In this document: one piece after another, positions 1 through 8,092 of the stretch
Position numbering within the stretch: position 1 is the stretch's first letter
Layout of the letters: every line of letters starts with the position of its first letter
NCBI GenBank assembly: GCA_018609125.1
Contig: JABAYF010000024.1
Location: forward strand, 99,597 to 157,564
Direction of reading: 5' to 3'
DNA: 57,968 bases
Origin: Candidatus Nanopelagicales bacterium
Lineage (GTDB): Bacteria > Actinomycetota > Actinomycetes > S36-B12
Made by a program: the position numbers and the translations under genes
Notes under the pieces: generated by a model
The model's database searches: none
Told to the model about the DNA's origin: nothing
What the model saw: the letters and a program-made list of their open reading frames with translations, nothing else

Positions 1-689
1 ACATAGAACTCCGTGGCGCCTGCGGTGTAGCGAGCGGCATAGTCGTAGAAGCCACTATCGGGAACAATTTCAACCGCGGGTAGCGCTCGGGGACCAACAG
101 GTGAATCGATGACGCCCACCGCAATCTCGGTACCGGTGATGAACGCCTCAATGAGGGCGACCTCGCCGTAGGCGAAAGCACCGACCATCGCTGCGGGTAG
201 GTCTTGGGGCTCGTGAACCACGCTGGCGCCGAGCGCCGATCCTCCCCGAGCGGGCTTAACGACCGCGGGCATACCGATGCGCGCGGCGAGGGCTTGAAGA
301 ACGCCCGCGGCACCAAGGTCACGAAAAGTACTGTGCGGCAACGAAACTGATGCCGGTGTGGAAACCCCAGCCCGGCGCATCAGCGACTTAGCGATGGTCT
401 TGTCGAAGGCGGTACGCGAAGGGTTGGGCCGTGAACCTACATAGGCCAGATCAAGGCATTCCAGCACATCAGGCAATGTGCCATCTTCACCAGCCGCACC
501 GTGCACCACCGGCACTATGCAGTCTGGCCTCATTCGGGTGAGCTCATCGAGTAGGTGTGCGTCGATGTCACGCTCGCGAATCTCCCAATCGGGCGCAGCG
601 GTCCGCAGCGCCTCCGCCACCCGTCGGCCAGATCGTAAAGATACGTCGCGCTCGGGCGATAGCCCACCGGCAAGAACCACAACCTGCAT
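1..689 (-). CDS. D-alanine-D-alanine ligase family protein (partial, C-terminus outside window)
   Basis: About 229 N-terminal residues are visible; the frame runs off the left edge. The N-terminus carries AGGLSPERDVSLRSG (residues 7-21), then HGAAGEDG (63-70) and VVKPARGGSALG (143-154), all typical of the ATP-grasp D-Ala-D-Ala ligase family, which joins two D-amino acids for peptidoglycan precursors. The ATG at 689 follows the aminotransferase stop by 8 bases, and a TAAGGA ribosome-binding site overlaps that stop, so the two genes are translationally linked. A housekeeping ddl usually sits elsewhere in actinomycetes, so this could be a paralogue with another D-amino acid or dipeptide substrate; the neighbouring aminotransferase would fit. 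The family call is firm; the exact substrate is not. Confidence 0.85.
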   Translation of the reverse strand, partial: MQVVVLAGGLSPERDVSLRSGRRVAEALRTAAPDWEIRERDIDAHLLDELTRMRPDCIVPVVHGAAGEDGTLPDVLECLDLAYVGSRPNPSRTAFDKTIAKSLMRRAGVSTPASVSLPHSTFRDLGAAGVLQALAARIGMPAVVKPARGGSALGASVVHEPQDLPAAMVGAFAYGEVALIEAFITGTEIAVGVIDSPVGPRALPAVEIVPDSGFYDYAARYTAGATEFY

Positions 690-697
690 GTTGATCC

Positions 698-2011
698 TTA
701 CTGCAAATCTGGTGTCGGAGTGGATGGCCCATTCGCCTGGTGCAGCGTGTGGCTGGTGCCGAAGGTGCGGGTGAGTTGGAGTTCTTCGTCAATGACCCCG
801 GCAAGTCGGCGAACCCCCTCGATGATGCGGTCAGGTTCGGGGTAGCAGTAGGACAGGCGCATATACTGGCGTCCCTGACCGTCAACGAAGAAGCCCGTGC
901 CGGGTACGTAGGCAACGAGGGCGGTGATGGCGCGGGGCAGCATTGCCGTGGCGTCAAGACCGGCGGGCAGGGTGAGCCAGGAATAGAAGCCACCGGCAGG
1001 AGCGGTCCAGGTGGTCCCGGTTGGCATGTGTTGTTGCAGTGCACCTAAAAGCGCATCCCGACGCTGTCGGTACGTTTCGGTAAATACCTTGATCTGCTCC
1101 CGCCATGGCTGAGTGGCGAGGTAGGAACTGATCGTCATCTGCGCGTAGTTGGAGGGGCAGAGCACGGCAGCTTCGGCTGCGAGCACGAGTTTCTCGCGAA
1201 CCCCGTGTGGTGCTACGGCCCAGCCCACGCGCAAACCCGAGGCGATGGTCTTGGAAAAAGAGCCGAGGTATACAACGCCATCTGCATCGTCGGCACGGAT
1301 GGCTCGCGGCGGCGCGTCGCCGAAACCGACATCGTCGAAGCCGAGCAAGCCGTAAGGATCATCTTCTAGGAGTAGCAGATTATTGCGTTGGGCGACCTCG
1401 AGGATCTCGTGGCGACGATCTGGACCCTGGGTGATTCCGGCCGGATTATGAAATGAGGGAATGGTGTAAATCATTTTGGGTTGCAGGCCGAGTGCGCGCG
1501 CTGAACTAATGGCCTCGGCCAGCGCAACCGGGTTCAGGCCCTGTTCGTCCATCGGCACATGAATAACGGTGCACTCATAGGAACGAAAAACACCGAGGGC
1601 GCCGACATAGGAAGGCGCCTCGACGAACACCACGTCGCCGGGATCACAGAACACTCGGGTAACGAGATCGAGGGCCATTTGTGAACCTGTGGTCACCACG
1701 ATGTCGTCGGGGTGGGCTTGAATACCAACCGGTGCCATCACTTGACCAATTTGGTCACGAAGGGTGACGTCGCCCTGGCCGGAGCCGTACTGCAACGCTT
1801 GGGCGCCCTCGGTTCGGAGTAGGTCCGCGACGGTGTCGGCGAGAGCATCGAGATTGAGTGCGGATACGTAGGGCATGCCGCCGGCGAGGGAAACCACCTC
1901 AGGTCGGGATGCAACAGCGAAAAGGGCCCGAATCTCTGAGGCTGTCATGCCCCGTGCGCGCTGGGCGTAGGCGTTGATCCAAGGATCAAGACGATTACCC
2001 GGTACAGACAT
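698..2011 (-). CDS. PLP-dependent aminotransferase, class I/II (2-aminoadipate aminotransferase-like)
   Basis: 437 residues, full length for fold-type I aminotransferases of the LysN/MocR-like group but without a DNA-binding N-terminal domain. Visible motifs are SLAGGMP near residue 42, HNPAGIT near 190 (the NPAG turn), EDDPYG near 217 and LGSFSKTIASGLRVGW near 250, whose lysine should form the Schiff base with pyridoxal phosphate. It probably transfers an amino group between an amino acid and a 2-oxo acid; the donor is not evident. It is cytoplasmic and sits just upstream of the D-Ala-D-Ala-ligase-family gene with an 8-base gap, implying one transcript. Start ATG at 2011. Confidence 0.85.
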   Translation of the reverse strand: MSVPGNRLDPWINAYAQRARGMTASEIRALFAVASRPEVVSLAGGMPYVSALNLDALADTVADLLRTEGAQALQYGSGQGDVTLRDQIGQVMAPVGIQAHPDDIVVTTGSQMALDLVTRVFCDPGDVVFVEAPSYVGALGVFRSYECTVIHVPMDEQGLNPVALAEAISSARALGLQPKMIYTIPSFHNPAGITQGPDRRHEILEVAQRNNLLLLEDDPYGLLGFDDVGFGDAPPRAIRADDADGVVYLGSFSKTIASGLRVGWAVAPHGVREKLVLAAEAAVLCPSNYAQMTISSYLATQPWREQIKVFTETYRQRRDALLGALQQHMPTGTTWTAPAGGFYSWLTLPAGLDATAMLPRAITALVAYVPGTGFFVDGQGRQYMRLSYCYPEPDRIIEGVRRLAGVIDEELQLTRTFGTSHTLHQANGPSTPTPDLQ

Positions 2012-2127
2012 AGGTCCTATGCTCCCCTATACAGGCGCGGTTGGCGTGATGAGGGGTGATGGGAATGTCGTCAAACCACGATGTAATCCGCGGCCTAGCC
2101 GGGGAGCAGTTGGCGCAGGAGTGGCCT

Positions 2128-3243
2128 TTACCGTTGCGGTGCTGTGGCTCCGCCATCGTTGAGCACAGGTGAAAAGTAGGCCACCACACCCTCAGCGATC
2201 GCATCGGCGATGGCATCTTTAAACGTGAAGGAAGACAATCGCGCAGCGTCGCGCGGGTGGGATAGGTAACCCAGCTCGATCCACACAGCTGGCATGCGGG
2301 TCATGCGTAATAGGTCCCATGTGCGCGGATGTACCCGACAGTCGGTGACGTCGGTACGCGAGCAGAGTAGGTCATGAATGATGTCGGCCGCGGTGCGTCC
2401 GGACAGTGAATGAGCACCGCCGCTGGGGTCACCGAAGTAGAACGTGGCTACCCCATTAGCCCGGGGCAGGTCAATGCGTTCGACATGGAGTGACACCACC
2501 AGATCTGCTCCGGTTTCATTGGCGAATGCGGCGCGTTCACTTTCCGGGATGAGCTCTGGAGCAGGTGGCCGAGTCATGAGTACCTGGGTGCCGAGTGCGG
2601 CGAGGCGTCCCTCAATGCGGGTGCAGACATCGGCGAGGATTTGCGCTTCAACATCGGCGAGCTCCTCATCGGCGTCAGCACCACCGGGGTCCAGCACGAC
2701 GACTTTGCCGGCCACTCCGCTGCGCACGGTGTCCCAACTGATTTGCTCGCGCAACGGCACCGCAAGTTGGCCCGCACCAACGGTGCGAGTGAGACGGTCG
2801 AGGGCCATGAACGTTTCGGGGCCACACGTGCCATCAGCGTTGATACCCACATTGCGTTGAAACTCACGCATGGCTGCGTCGGTGGATACGCCAAAGACTC
2901 CGTCGGGACGACCGCAGTCGAAACCTAAGCCCACTAGCCGCCCTTGTAGGGCAAAAATATCGTCACCAGACATGAGGTGGCCAGGGTTAAAGAGCAGCAC
3001 GCGATCACCCAGGGCCCAACGAGCCTCGTCAATGTGGCGAAAGGTTTGCGGACCCACAATGCCGTCGACCGGGATGCCGCGATGCTGTTGAAACGCCCGG
3101 ACACCATCTGCTAACGCCTCATCAAAAACCGATGTCGCAGCATGTCGACCGGGCTGGTCAACGAAGCCCAGCCGGTGCAGTCGCTGTCGAATATCGGCGA
3201 CTGCGGGACCGGTATCCCCCAGCCGCAGCAGAGACTGCGCCAC
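2128..3243 (-). CDS. cwlM: CwlM-type N-acetylmuramoyl-L-alanine amidase-like protein with two peptidoglycan-binding domains
   Basis: 371 residues from a GTG at 3243, two bases after the trxA stop; the longer reading frame into trxA has no support. Two PG_binding_1 repeats cover about residues 1-70 (RLGDTGPAVADIRQRLHRLG) and 85-150 (FALQGRLVGLGFDCGRPDG), followed by an Amidase_3 domain at about 170-365. In active amidases the first zinc ligand lies in a DPGHGG motif; here the motif reads DPGGADADEE, so that histidine is missing. The later SLHVE and WIELGYLS motifs remain. There is no signal peptide. In mycobacteria CwlM is a cytoplasmic regulator of MurA and of lipid II export rather than a cell-wall hydrolase, and the position after trxB-trxA matches. 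A regulatory role is inferred. Confidence 0.85.
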   Translation of the reverse strand: MAQSLLRLGDTGPAVADIRQRLHRLGFVDQPGRHAATSVFDEALADGVRAFQQHRGIPVDGIVGPQTFRHIDEARWALGDRVLLFNPGHLMSGDDIFALQGRLVGLGFDCGRPDGVFGVSTDAAMREFQRNVGINADGTCGPETFMALDRLTRTVGAGQLAVPLREQISWDTVRSGVAGKVVVLDPGGADADEELADVEAQILADVCTRIEGRLAALGTQVLMTRPPAPELIPESERAAFANETGADLVVSLHVERIDLPRANGVATFYFGDPSGGAHSLSGRTAADIIHDLLCSRTDVTDCRVHPRTWDLLRMTRMPAVWIELGYLSHPRDAARLSSFTFKDAIADAIAEGVVAYFSPVLNDGGATAPQR

Positions 3244-3245
3244 TG

Positions 3246-3578
3246 TTATCCGAGGTAGGCCGCTAGGTCGGCGAGTAACGCTGCCTTGGGCTTGGCCCCG
3301 ATGATCGTCTTCACCAGTTCTCCACCGGAGTACACGTTCAAGGTGGGAATTGAAGTGATTCCGTAATGGGCCGGCGTCTTGGGGTTTTCGTCGACGTTCA
3401 TCTTCGCCACGACCACGGAAGCGCCATGTTCGGTGGCGATGTCTTCCAGGATGGGCGCCACCATTTTGCATGGGCCACACCATGGTGCCCAGAAGTCCAC
3501 GATGACCGGCTTATCGCTGGCGAGCACATCGGTGGCGAAGGAGTCATCGGTGATCACTCGGGTCGCTGTGTCTGTCAT
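3246..3578 (-). CDS. trxA: Thioredoxin
   Basis: 110 residues, the standard thioredoxin length. The redox-active WCGPC is at about residues 33-37 inside VDFWAPWCGPCKMVAPILED, and the cis-proline loop SIPTLNVY is near residue 77. It reduces disulfides of cytoplasmic proteins such as ribonucleotide reductase and is recharged by the thioredoxin reductase encoded just upstream (64-base gap). Start ATG at 3578 with AAGGA a few bases before it. The gene is followed two bases later by cwlM, so trxB-trxA-cwlM probably form an operon, as in mycobacteria. Confidence 0.97.
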   Translation of the reverse strand: MTDTATRVITDDSFATDVLASDKPVIVDFWAPWCGPCKMVAPILEDIATEHGASVVVAKMNVDENPKTPAHYGITSIPTLNVYSGGELVKTIIGAKPKAALLADLAAYLG

Positions 3579-3642
3579 GGCTTGTCCTTAGATTTGGTGG
3601 GATGAATGTGGCGGGAGTACCGGGGAGGGAAGCAGGGATAAC

Positions 3643-4590
3643 TCAGTGGGAAGCGGCGAGGAAACGTTCGGCATCAAGTGCGGCAGCGCAGCCGGTGCCC
3701 GCGGCGGTAATTGCCTGCCGATAGGTGTGATCCACCAGGTCACCGCAGGCGAAAACGCCGGGGATATTGGTGTTTGTGCTGGGTGCGTCAACGAGTACGT
3801 ATTCGGAGTCGTCGAGGTCGACCTGGCCCTTGATTAGTTCAGAGCGTGGGTCGTGGCCGATCGCAATGAACAGACCGGTCACGTCGAGTTCGCGGGCGGC
3901 GTTAGTTTCGGTGTCGCGCAGTACCACACCGGTGAGTTTGTCGTCTCCGAGCAAATCTTCCACCGCGCTGTTCCAAGCGAAGGTGATCTTAGGATCGTTC
4001 AGTGCGCGTTCCTGCATGATCTTGCTGGCACGCAGCGAGTCACGACGATGAATGACCGTGACGGATCGAGCGAATCGAGTGAGGAAGGTTGCCTCTTCCA
4101 GGGCTGAATCACCGCCGCCGACCACGGCGATATCGGCATCGCGGAAGAAGAATCCGTCGCAGGTGGCACACCAGGACACTCCGTGGCCGGAAAGCCGCTT
4201 TTCATTCTCGAGGCCTAGTTCTCGGTAACCTGAACCCATAGCCAAGATGACTGAGCGGGTCAGGTATTCGTTGCCGGCGCCGTCACGGATCTGTTTGATC
4301 GCACCCTGCAAAGTCATCTCAACGGCATCATCGGTGACGATGGTGGTGCCGAATCGAGCAGCCTGCGCGCGCATACTCTCCATTAACTCCGGGCCCATGA
4401 TGCCTTCGGCGAAGCCGGGGAAATTTTCTACCTCCGTGGTGTTCATCAAGGCGCCACCGGCGGTGACAGCACCTTCAAGGAGAACCGGGGCCAGTTGTGC
4501 CCGGGCGCAGTAGACAGCCGCGGTGTAGCCGGCGGGGCCAGAACCCACAATGACCACATCGTGCACGACGGTGGGATCAGCGGCAGACAT
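3643..4590 (-). CDS. trxB: Thioredoxin reductase (NADPH)
   Basis: 315 residues, typical low-molecular-weight flavoprotein. The FAD-binding motif [16 protein letters not shown] is at residues 17-32, the active-site CATCDG near 142-147, the NADPH-binding [10 protein letters not shown] near 162, and the C-terminal FAD motif [10 protein letters not shown] near 279. It passes electrons from NADPH through FAD to thioredoxin. Start ATG at 4590 is preceded by GGGAG at a good distance. A 118-base gap separates it from the upstream anti-sigma-like gene, so it may have its own promoter (a TAGGAT box lies about 50 bases before the start), possibly stress-responsive; no clear ECF promoter was found. Confidence 0.97.
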   Translation of the reverse strand: MSAADPTVVHDVVIVGSGPAGYTAAVYCARAQLAPVLLEGAVTAGGALMNTTEVENFPGFAEGIMGPELMESMRAQAARFGTTIVTDDAVEMTLQGAIKQIRDGAGNEYLTRSVILAMGSGYRELGLENEKRLSGHGVSWCATCDGFFFRDADIAVVGGGDSALEEATFLTRFARSVTVIHRRDSLRASKIMQERALNDPKITFAWNSAVEDLLGDDKLTGVVLRDTETNAARELDVTGLFIAIGHDPRSELIKGQVDLDDSEYVLVDAPSTNTNIPGVFACGDLVDHTYRQAITAAGTGCAAALDAERFLAASH

Positions 4591-4708
4591 TGTGAACTCC
4601 CTTTCAGGGTGGCCGGATGTGATCGACGAACGACTACAATCCTAGGCGCGCAGACTTTTCCTGAAGTAGGTGGGAGACCAATGAGCTTTCGTGGGCCTAG
4701 GCAGCAGG

Positions 4709-5803
4709 CTAGGGCAGGTCGTAGCTAAACCACATGGCCTGATCGACATCGGCTGCCGTGCACGTTGGTCGGACCACTGCCACATCAAGTCGACTTGCGC
4801 CGTTGCCACGATCGTTCAACCACACCACCACACCAGAGTCAGCCCCCTGGTAACTGGCTCGGTCCACCACCAGCGCCGGCATAGTCGTGACCGGTTCCGG
4901 CGCCATCTTCGTGGAGAGGAACGCCTTCAAGAGCTCGACGCAATTACGCATTTCGTCAACATCAGCGGTAAACCCAGCACTGCCGATCATGGGGGGGTAA
5001 CCGGTGGGTGTGCTGCTCGCTGCCGAGACGACCTCATCAACCATCAGCATCGAATCTGGATCAGCCATGCTGGGATCACTGAGGTCTGGCATCGGAGCCG
5101 AGACGACACCGGCGGTGCCGAGTAGGTCAGCCACCTGGGTCGACATGGCGTCACCGTCGTAGTTAATTCCAGAGGCAACCACGATCTGTGCGGGCACGGT
5201 GTCGGTGATCTTGGGGGCAGTTGATGGTTCAGCTGCCCCGAGATCGGGTTGGGCAGTTGATGGTTCAGCTGCCCCGAGATCGGGTTGGGTGGTTGTTTCG
5301 GTGGCCACCTCGGGTGTTTGACTTGCGACGATGGGAGCGCCATCGGCAACAGGCGGTGGCGGGGATGTACCGGAGTTGAGAACGACCGGTATGCCGACCG
5401 CACCGATCAAAACCAGACTGGCCGCTGCGGCCAAGAGGGGTCCCCGGCGACGGGTTCGGTCGGCACCTGAATGAGTGGTGCGGGCTTGGTCAATGTGGTG
5501 GATAGAAGCGCCAGCAGATGCGGCAGCAGTGTCTGCCTGGGTGTCTGCCTGCATGAGCGGAGTTTCCTGGGCAAGTGCGGCGGACAGCCGCTGCCACACG
5601 GCATCGGGCATCACCGGCGTGGGTTGATCGGCGAACAGGTCAGCAAGTTCGGGGTGGGTCGAGGCGAGGTCGCCAAAGTCAACCGAGGAGTCAATGTCGA
5701 GTTCTTCAGCGCCCGCAACGGAGCCATCAGCACTACCTGGCGACACCGCGTCCAGGCCTTGCTCATTCAGACCGCTTCCGGGGTCTGTGGAATCTTCACG
5801 CAC
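4709..5803 (-). CDS. Putative anti-sigma factor / membrane protein partner of the ECF sigma factor
   Basis: 364 residues when started at the GTG at 5803, whose GTGCGTGA overlaps the sigma-factor stop by 8 bases and has GGAGGT about ten bases upstream; earlier in-frame ATGs lie deeper in the sigma gene. The N-terminal 110 residues are acidic and cytoplasmic (DLASTHPELADLFADQP), a single transmembrane helix lies at about residues 120-140 (LLAAAASLVLIGAVGIPVVL), and the remainder is extracellular with a proline/alanine/threonine-rich linker. No zinc-binding HxxxCxxC motif is present. Position matches the Rv3912 gene next to sigM in mycobacteria, so it probably holds the sigma factor at the membrane; this is inferred from context. 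A perfect 36-base tandem duplication lies in the linker. Confidence 0.7.
   Translation of the reverse strand: MREDSTDPGSGLNEQGLDAVSPGSADGSVAGAEELDIDSSVDFGDLASTHPELADLFADQPTPVMPDAVWQRLSAALAQETPLMQADTQADTAAASAGASIHHIDQARTTHSGADRTRRRGPLLAAAASLVLIGAVGIPVVLNSGTSPPPPVADGAPIVASQTPEVATETTTQPDLGAAEPSTAQPDLGAAEPSTAPKITDTVPAQIVVASGINYDGDAMSTQVADLLGTAGVVSAPMPDLSDPSMADPDSMLMVDEVVSAASSTPTGYPPMIGSAGFTADVDEMRNCVELLKAFLSTKMAPEPVTTMPALVVDRASYQGADSGVVVWLNDRGNGASRLDVAVVRPTCTAADVDQAMWFSYDLP
5215..5286. repeat. Perfect 36-bp tandem duplication in the anti-sigma-like gene
   Basis: Bases 5215-5250 and 5251-5286 are identical. Each copy encodes the 12-residue unit QPDLGAAEPSTA (in phase) in the extracellular linker just after the membrane helix. 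The frame is kept. It looks like recent slippage or unequal recombination in a flexible linker. Confidence 0.95.
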
Positions 5804-6425
5804 CGTTGCGTTCACCTCCATTCGCCGGTGTGACGGTCTCATGGCCGTCGGGGTTCCGCAGATGTTGAAGTCGGCGGGCTAATTTTGCCCGACCACGGGA
5901 GCAACGGCTCTTCACGGTGCCGGCGGGGCAGTCCATGATTTTTGCCGCTTCTTCCACTGACCAGCCTTCCAAATCAACTAACACGATGGCCGTGCGTTGA
6001 TCGGGGGGTAATTCCTGGAGTGCGGCGGTAATCTCGATCGCGGTTTCGCGGGCATCCAGAGCATCGCGGGGATCAACGAGGGAAGCCCGGTCGGTGAGGG
6101 TGGCCCGGTCGCCACTATCGCCGGATTCTTCCGGCAGTGGCACCCAGGGTCGAACCGCGCGGCGTCGCAGCCGGTCCAGTGAGGCATTGACAACGATGCG
6201 GTGCAGCCAGGTGGTGACGGCTGAATCACCACGAAACTGCCCCGCCCGACGGTAGGCCGAAATTAAGGCATCCTGCAGGGCATCTGAGGCTTCCTCAGGA
6301 TCACCGGTTGTGCGCATGGCCACCGCCCAGAGGCGATCTTTGTGGCGGCGAACAATCTCGGCGAACGCATCCGGGTCGCCATCACAGTGGGCGGCCAACA
6401 ACTGCGTATCGGTTGGATCAGCCAC
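5796..6425 (-). CDS. sigM: ECF RNA polymerase sigma factor, SigM type
   Basis: 209 residues from a GTG at 6425 (VADPTDTQLLAAH); the frame is open further upstream but that stretch is not sigma-like. Region 2 spans about residues 20-90, with FAEIVRRHKDRLWAVA and the core-binding DALQDALISAYR; region 4 spans about 135-190, with LQELPPDQRTAIVLVDLEGWSVEEAAKIMDCPAGT... ending in the DNA-reading KSRCSRGRAKL helix. It directs RNA polymerase to stress promoters. The neighbours (putative anti-sigma partner overlapping its 3' end, then trxB-trxA) match the sigM locus of mycobacteria and streptomycetes. The start has no Shine-Dalgarno sequence but a TAGGCT box 7 bases upstream, so the mRNA may be leaderless. 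The SigM subgroup is assigned by synteny. Confidence 0.9.
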   Translation of the reverse strand: MADPTDTQLLAAHCDGDPDAFAEIVRRHKDRLWAVAMRTTGDPEEASDALQDALISAYRRAGQFRGDSAVTTWLHRIVVNASLDRLRRRAVRPWVPLPEESGDSGDRATLTDRASLVDPRDALDARETAIEITAALQELPPDQRTAIVLVDLEGWSVEEAAKIMDCPAGTVKSRCSRGRAKLARRLQHLRNPDGHETVTPANGGERNGA

Positions 6426-6432
6426 GCCCACA

Positions 6433-6438
6433 AGCCTA
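6433..6438 (-). promoter_or_regulatory. -10 box of a probable leaderless sigM promoter
   Basis: TAGGCT on the minus strand, 7 bases before the GTG at 6425, with no ribosome-binding site between them. The same hexamer stands before pcnA and the DUF5318 gene. Confidence 0.5.
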
Positions 6439-6471
6439 GTGGTGTGGCGTTCGACGTTGCCTAGGGCACGG

Positions 6472-8091
6472 CTAGCGATTGAGTACCGCCACTTCGCGGA
6501 TACCGCCGAGGTAGGCACCATTGACCGGAGGCAACCGGGTGAACCACACCAGGAGATACCGGCCCACCACCGGTCGGGGGGAGCGCAGATCGATCGTGTC
6601 GCCGATGGTGTCAGCTTCAGCCAACAGTGCCCAGTCGCCAATGGCGGCATCGGGTTGAGAGCCAACCTTGATCGAAATCGAAGAACCGATGCCGGCCAAC
6701 TGCAGTCTTACTGCGCTGATGGCTCGAGCTGCACCTAGATCGACGACCAGCCCAACGCCATCCTCCTCGGTCAGATCGGGGGCGAAGTAGGTTTCGGTGA
6801 CCCAGGAGGTCACCGAATTGGCATCGATGGCTAATTCGGCTAGCTCGGGACTGTCCCCGGCGCCTGTTGCACTCGGGTCGTAACTGATGGCCGAAACCGG
6901 GGTGAGTTGACCCGGGATTGACCCAGGGTTGTAATCGGTGATGGCGTCACTTGCTGGGCTGGCATCCCCGACCGAGGTCAATACCTGGGTGGGCAGCGGG
7001 TCGGTTTGGGAGCCCCAGGGTGATGCGGCACTGTTCACCACTTGAAGGCCCGCGGCTCCTACTCCCGCGGTGAGGGCGATAGCAGCAGCAACCCCGAGCG
7101 AGCGCTTACCAAGTGTGGCCAGGGTTGAGGACCGCGAAGATGCTGCGGGACTGACCGGGAAGCTGGCGGTCAAGGTGACCCGCCGAGAGGGGTCACTGTG
7201 TTCTGCCGGTGCGCCAAGTGCCGCGAGCAGAGCGTCCATATCGGCGAACACCAACGGCGCTTTCTTCCCGCGGCCAGCCCACGGGCCCCAGATCTGCGGG
7301 TCAATGGCTCGAGCGCAAATATCGTCCAACCACCCGGGTACCTCGGCGCGCACCTGCGATGGTGCCAGAATCGACCCAGCATGGGTGGGGGCGCTTGAGA
7401 TTCCGTCGGCAAGTCCACCGGGCCAACGTGCGGTCACCGCTGCGTAAAGCAGACAGCCCACACCGTGGACATCAGGATCGGTGCCGGGGCTGGTTGCCAC
7501 CGGAGCCCAAAGCGCTGCGTCGACACCGAGTCCACGAATGCGAACCTCACCATCGTCTTCTGGTGCAGTGCTGCCTGAGATCAACAGGGCCCCTGGCCGA
7601 ATGCGACGGTGGGAGACGCCGACCCGGTGGGCGGCGGCGAGGGCGAGGGCAGCTTGGCGAGCAAGGTTGATGGCGTCGGCAACAGGGAGAGGTTCACCCT
7701 CGCGCTGTTCGAAGACGTCAGCGAGGGTGGAACCTAGGGCCCACTCGTGCACGATGACGGTGTACTCGGCTGAACCGGGCAATTCGTCGTGCGTGATCAC
7801 AACACGATCTAGAACGTCGAGGACGGGCACGAGGTGGCGCTCATCGACTGTTGCCGCTGCTCGCGCCGCCGCCGCGACATCGGTGGCCCGGGGATCATCA
7901 GCCAGTACGAGCCGCAGCGCGACAGGTCGATCTAGGACGGGGTCATAGGCCTGCCACAGTTCTGCACTGGGTTCGCCGCGGCCACCTGAAGTAGCGATGA
8001 GGACACGCAGCGTGTAGCGATTGACCGCCGTATCCGGGGTCAATCGCCGAGGCGCAGGGGATTGATCCATCACGTTATCGAGGGTAGGCAC
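6472..8091 (-). CDS. Pseudokinase with one membrane helix and extracellular discoidin-like domain (MurJ-associated)
   Basis: 539 residues from a GTG one base after the murJ stop (ATG at residue 8 is an alternative). Residues 25-290 follow a protein-kinase fold, but the catalytic residues are changed: the ATP lysine position reads VALRLV, the HRD motif reads SHRRIRP, and the DFG motif reads GLG. It should therefore bind rather than phosphorylate. A transmembrane helix lies at about 330-350 (LGVAAAIALTAGVGAAGLQVV) and an extracellular beta-rich domain fills 400-539. In Mycobacterium tuberculosis these parts are fused to the C-terminus of MurJ (Rv3910), where the phosphorylated pseudokinase recruits FhaA. 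Here it is a separate gene coupled to murJ. Confidence 0.85.
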   Translation of the reverse strand: MPTLDNVMDQSPAPRRLTPDTAVNRYTLRVLIATSGGRGEPSAELWQAYDPVLDRPVALRLVLADDPRATDVAAAARAAATVDERHLVPVLDVLDRVVITHDELPGSAEYTVIVHEWALGSTLADVFEQREGEPLPVADAINLARQAALALAAAHRVGVSHRRIRPGALLISGSTAPEDDGEVRIRGLGVDAALWAPVATSPGTDPDVHGVGCLLYAAVTARWPGGLADGISSAPTHAGSILAPSQVRAEVPGWLDDICARAIDPQIWGPWAGRGKKAPLVFADMDALLAALGAPAEHSDPSRRVTLTASFPVSPAASSRSSTLATLGKRSLGVAAAIALTAGVGAAGLQVVNSAASPWGSQTDPLPTQVLTSVGDASPASDAITDYNPGSIPGQLTPVSAISYDPSATGAGDSPELAELAIDANSVTSWVTETYFAPDLTEEDGVGLVVDLGAARAISAVRLQLAGIGSSISIKVGSQPDAAIGDWALLAEADTIGDTIDLRSPRPVVGRYLLVWFTRLPPVNGAYLGGIREVAVLNR

Positions 8092-8092
8092 A

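Noticed and set aside
4695-4716. CCTAGG and CTAGG repeats after the anti-sigma gene as a terminator
   Set aside because: Stem is short, with no T-run; could be chance.
4991-4997. Run of seven G in the anti-sigma-like gene as a phase-variation tract
   Set aside because: Only seven bases and the frame is intact; no evidence of slippage can be seen in one sequence.
5215-5286. Tandem repeat as possible CRISPR
   Set aside because: Two adjacent copies without spacers, in frame within a gene.
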